Part shown: in pieces, positions 60,301 through 64,000 of the stretch | Layout of the letters: every line of letters begins with the position of its first letter | Position numbering within the stretch: the stretch's first letter is position 1 | Assembly (NCBI GenBank): GCA_015680685.1 | Contig: MNCI01010115.1 | Span: 382,778 to 446,777 of the forward strand | From: Gnetum montanum | Lineage: Eukaryota; Streptophyta; Gnetopsida; Gnetales; Gnetaceae | DNA length: 64,000 nt | Reading direction: 5' to 3' | Notes under the pieces: model-generated | What the model was told of the DNA's origin: nothing | Database searches by the model: none | What the model saw: only the letters and a program-made list of their open reading frames with translations | Made by a program: the position numbers and the translations under genes

Positions 60301-61126
60301 TGATGAAGTGAGTTGACATGATCTCATCAATGCATGGTCTAACATGTTAACATGTATGGATCAACATAATACTTGTTGTCACCTATATAAATAACAAATC
60401 AGCTAAATTGATGACATTCATAAGTTAGAATATAGCAAAGCTCCTCTAGCTTTTATTCCTGATAGTTAGAATATTTTTCTAAGTGTCCATAGTAGGATTG
60501 AGAAGTATATGCATCTTTGTGCAAACATTGATGTACCTAAGAACATCAATTTGATCAAATATAAAGAGCTTTCTTCATAAACCTTGTAGCATTTGGAATA
60601 ACTTAATATTTTACTTAATGAATTTATTATTCATGAATTTTTTTTCAATGAATTCTAGTTAAACTAATTAATATATATATATAATAGTGATTAATTAAGG
60701 CACCTATGTATAACCACTTTGAGCATATGTCTAGTGCTTGGTAATCCCAATAGCATTTAATGCTTGGTAACCTAGCAGTGTTATACATGATCAAAATGTG
60801 TACAAAAAGTGGAAATGGATGCTTATGTTAGGAATAGTTAGGCATTATTTAATTCTTAAATAAAATAGTTAGTTGAACATTAAATTAGTGTATTCTTTAT
60901 TCTTTAGCAATTTAATTCATAAATGATAAAAATTATATGCCTTACTTACACCTAACCACATACTTGCACTTTGCAACCATCACTGGGAAGACAACGATTG
61001 CAACAATGAGATTCACCTCCTAGAGCCAATGTACTTAAGAACCTAAAGTTCTTGAAATTCGACTAGATCACTTGTGAATGCTAGTGATTAGTATGATTGG
61101 GCATAGGGTATGCTTGCTACTCATCA
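60301..61126 (+). repeat. 3' LTR of element E, same family as element A LTR
   Basis: 826 bp, TGATGAAGTG to TACTCATCA. Shared landmarks with 11922-12767 include CACCTATATAAATAA (TATA region), AACTTAAT near 60600, ACCACTTTGAGCATA, TTGGTAACC and GATTGGGCATAGGG near the end. No 5' partner is visible in the window. Confidence 0.8.
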
Positions 61127-61253
61127 CATGTGATCATCCCTCAATAACCAATATAGCCTTTATCTCCTCTTAGACTCCTAACACTCTTTCATGACCTTAT
61201 TTCACAATCACAAGTACTCCTTGACATGATTCAATACCTACAAAATCAAGTTT
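61127..61253. other. Short unassigned segment
   Basis: 127 bp between two LTRs; possible 3' end of the element whose LTR follows. Confidence 0.3.
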
Positions 61254-62244
61254 GGAGGGGGAGTATTAGTGATGAAACTTGTAGTAATGTTTTGCATTCT
61301 TTGTTAATACCTCTTAAGTCAATCATCAAAATATGAACAAAGAGAAACCAATGAAACACCTTTAAAAAATTCATGTTACAATGCAATATTTTTGTTGTAA
61401 TTTGGTGAAAATACAAAAGTAGATAAAATTACTTTATTTTCCCAAAAATCCTTTACTTTGTACCTATGTTACTAGAATTTAAGGAAGTTTTGAATCTAAA
61501 TAAATAAGATGTGCAGCTCACATGTTGCAAATGCCTTATATTCCAACTTTTGGAGGCTCAAGGATGCTTTACAAGATATAAAAATCATTATGTCTATTTC
61601 ATACATTAGACATCTTGACCCCATACACTAGCTAGCATATGGTGCCAGTGTATGAGATTTGAGATTTAATCCCATACAATAGGCATTATAGTCCCACATG
61701 TTGGGCAATGTATGGGGGTAGTTTATGAAGAAAGAAATTAGCTTAAACTACTCATACTCTACAGGAAAGTATCCAAAATAGTTGTAGAATTGGCTATAAA
61801 TTTGTCAGCAATCATGATAGAGTTAATTAGCAAAAAATTAGCACTCATAGCATATATAAATAATAATTTTCTCCATTTCAAGGACTTTATATGGAGGGTA
61901 GGGATAATTCATTCATTAACTGAACTTAAGACTTTCTAATCATTCCTTCCCCAGTGTAGAGCATCAAGAGCAAGGAGTTGCACCATTGTAGATCAAATCA
62001 AGAGACCAGTGTAGAACATGGTTGCATAACATACCCTACAAGTTTATACTATAATCATTAAGAAAAACTAATCCTTAGGAATTCAAAAGCCTTGATCTAT
62101 ACTTCTCTATAAACTCACTTTTGCATTACTACATTTAATATAAAAGTTGTAGTTTGATTTGTTTACCAAATATTATTTTCTTATTTTTCTTATTCTCAGA
62201 TGTTGCATTATATTTTGATTATAGTTTTTGTACATTTTACATCA
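61254..62244 (+). repeat. Probable LTR with preceding polypurine tract
   Basis: TTGGAGGGGGAGTA at about 61252-61265 is a strong polypurine tract of Ty1/copia style. The LTR candidate runs from TGATG (61270) to CATCA (62244), 975 bp with 5-bp inverted ends. It is followed by ATTGGTA, similar to the start of an initiator-Met primer site, but the rest of that site does not fit. There is no second copy in the window, so the ends are tentative. Confidence 0.45.
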
Positions 62245-62449
62245 ATTGGTAATATATTTCTAAGTCCCTGGGTAATCAACAAGATTGTCTAGGATGCTTT
62301 AGATCCATTTTTTTGAGGCCAATGGATGCAAAGTTAAAATTGTTCCATGCCAAACTTTTCAAGGTTCCAACACCAAATGCTTCATGTGATACAAGTAGTT
62401 TAAAATTTAAATATATTAATTAGATTAGTAGTTCAATCAATGTTATTTG

Positions 62450-63215
62450 GAGATATCTATATGCTAGTGAAAGTAGAAATCACCAACCACCTAAAACGAC
62501 TAAACCTCATCTTAGCCACAAAGTCAGTTATTTCTCCAATAATATAGATAGTATAAACATATATTAGCAATTCATCTACACTAAGCATATTTATGGTCTT
62601 AGATATAATAAAATTTTCCATTGTATTTTCATACATTGGATCTTTTAATAAATCTTGAAATACTTCTTTCACCTTCTATCTAGTGGAATTACCACATCCA
62701 TGTTGATCTATGTTTCTAATGCTAATGGATAGTCTGGAGAAGAAGTTATTTTTCTCTTCATTAGCTAGATTTTTAGTACATCAAATTCTTATTTATATGA
62801 GAGCTCTTACATTTTTCAATTTTTAATATTTTCATTACATTCAACCTGAAGTAAATTCCATATTTCTTTGATAGTTGAATGGATAGTGAGTCTTAAGGAT
62901 ATGATGTCTAAGATACTAAATAGGATCATGGTAGTCGCTAATTATCCTATTTTTATTTTTTTTTTGTACTCCCTAATTTGATTACTTATCATGTCTTCAA
63001 AGTCATGGATATATTCAAATCTATTCTAAACAATGTCCCAATCATCATTATGTTTTCATAAGTCTTATCCATATCCTAAAGTTATGGAAATCAATGAATA
63101 TCATAGAGCATTTAGAAATATCCTTTGAATTAATTTTTCCTTTACTTATTTCTAATACTAATTTTTTGAATAATGATATTAAACTTGATGATGTTGATAT
63201 GTGAAGTTTAATATT
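62450..63215 (-). pseudogene. Ty1/copia gag relic
   Basis: On the minus strand the N-terminal part reads 'FIDFHNFRIWIRLMKT' (copia gag: F-x-N-x-x-W-x-x-x-M), then 'NDDWDIV-NRFEYIHDFED' and, in another frame, 'HSTIKEIWNLLQVECNENIK'. The family has A-x-x-x-W-x-x-L at that point. The last open frame (62672-62457) includes 'INMLSVDELLIYV', matching the S-x-x-E-L segment near the gag C-terminus. At least two frame changes and many stops. It is truncated on the right by the LTR at 63216. Confidence 0.6.
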
Positions 63216-64000
63216 TGTAAGGCTTTGAAAAATTTGATGCTGGAAAACTAAAAGTCCCAATGCAAAACAATTTAACCCTAAATCCTATGGGCCTCAAAAA
63301 AGGGTTTGGAGCATCCTAGATGGTTTAGTATATCACTTAGGAACTTAAAAGTCTATAACAAGCATATTTAATAAAAATGGAAAAATGAAAACTACAACAT
63401 GCAGGACTTCAAAATATTAAATAAGCATTACATATGGGTGAAACAAGAGCTGTAAAATTTGTATTAATTATGAGAAAAAAGTTTTGATACAGAGGTTAGA
63501 GAATACAAAGTATTTTCAAAATATAGTGTAGATGGTAGGCTATGTGTCACAATTAATTTGCATTGGTCTCTTGATCCATATATGGGATAAATGCTACTAT
63601 TATCAAACTACAAAAAAAATTTACATTAAAAGTTGTGCTAAAAGTCTATGAAATATGCAACTCTGCTTCATTTTTTCTACTCTTACAAGTTTGATCTACC
63701 AAAAGCTCTTGAAATTAGCAGAAAATTTGGCTTAAATTGGCTATGATCTATGTTTGTTATAGTTTCATATGCTCATATGAGCATTAAAAGTTGTGCGTAA
63801 TGTAAATACACAACTTATAAGCTAGTGTATTTGGCTTTTAGGCTAAAAATACTAGTGTATTTAACACTTTCATTGCCTAATATTCCAATGTAGGAGGTGC
63901 TAGCGTAAGAGACATTTGCTACCTATGCAGCATATTTACATTTTAGGACTCTTACAAGCTAGCTTAAATGATATTTACAACTAATAAGCTAGCTTATATG
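63216..64000 (-). repeat. LTR of the element B family, cut by window end
   Basis: Starts TGTAAGGCTTTG and aligns with 20168-21000. No primer-binding site lies to its left, so on the minus strand this is either a 3' LTR, with its element continuing beyond the window, or a solo LTR. It ends in the same CTTATAAGCTAGCTTA repeats. Confidence 0.7.

Overview
This is a plant nuclear window and contains no clearly intact host gene. It is AT-rich, gene-poor and packed with old, nested LTR retrotransposons full of in-frame TAG/TAA/TGA codons, many at positions where the family has Gln or Trp. That is the decay expected of heavily methylated repeats. The 12-19 kb elements, LTRs of up to 1.94 kb and one recognisable plant cytosolic HSP90 fragment fit a large plant genome, plausibly a gymnosperm. 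The sequence does not fix the taxon.

Layout. 356-12767 (+): element A, Athila-type Ty3/gypsy, with paired LTRs (TGATGA...TCATCA), a decayed tRNA-Asp primer-binding site, and gag, protease, RT-RNase H and integrase relics. It is interrupted at 3335-5786 by a minus-strand LTR plus about 1.3 kb of unknown DNA. 12768-15900: unassigned. 16200-21065 (-): element B, gag-protease relics, primer-binding site and one LTR. Another LTR of its family enters at 63216-64000. 21100-24060 (+): Tat-like gag-protease relic (element C), followed by four tandem-repeat fields (24380-27654). 27655-33816 (+): element D, a gag-protease-only non-autonomous element. It sits inside the last repeat field, and its left LTR contains an HSP90 promoter plus N-terminal coding fragment that the right LTR lacks. 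34620-39327 and 58644-61126 (+): element E, a deleted relative of A with an extra ORF and a 3' LTR. It is split by element F.

39328-58643 (-): element F, a 19.3 kb Tat/Ogre-like element with two 1942-bp LTRs, a 4 bp-matching target duplication, one long gag-protease frame, RT with YVDD, two RNase H segments and integrase. Between protease and RT, on the opposite strand, lies a degenerate gene whose frame runs cleanly through four GT-AG introns. 61270-63215: one further LTR and a minus-strand Ty1/copia gag relic.

Order of events. F inserted into E and D inserted into the hairpin array after C. Elements B, D and F share a primer-binding site (TGGCGCTAGAAGGAGGGC), so D could have been mobilised by Tat-type relatives. 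Assembly problems: N gaps at 3499-3630 and 29044-29911, both inside LTRs of one family, and a single N at 52731 flanked by a false 68-bp duplication.
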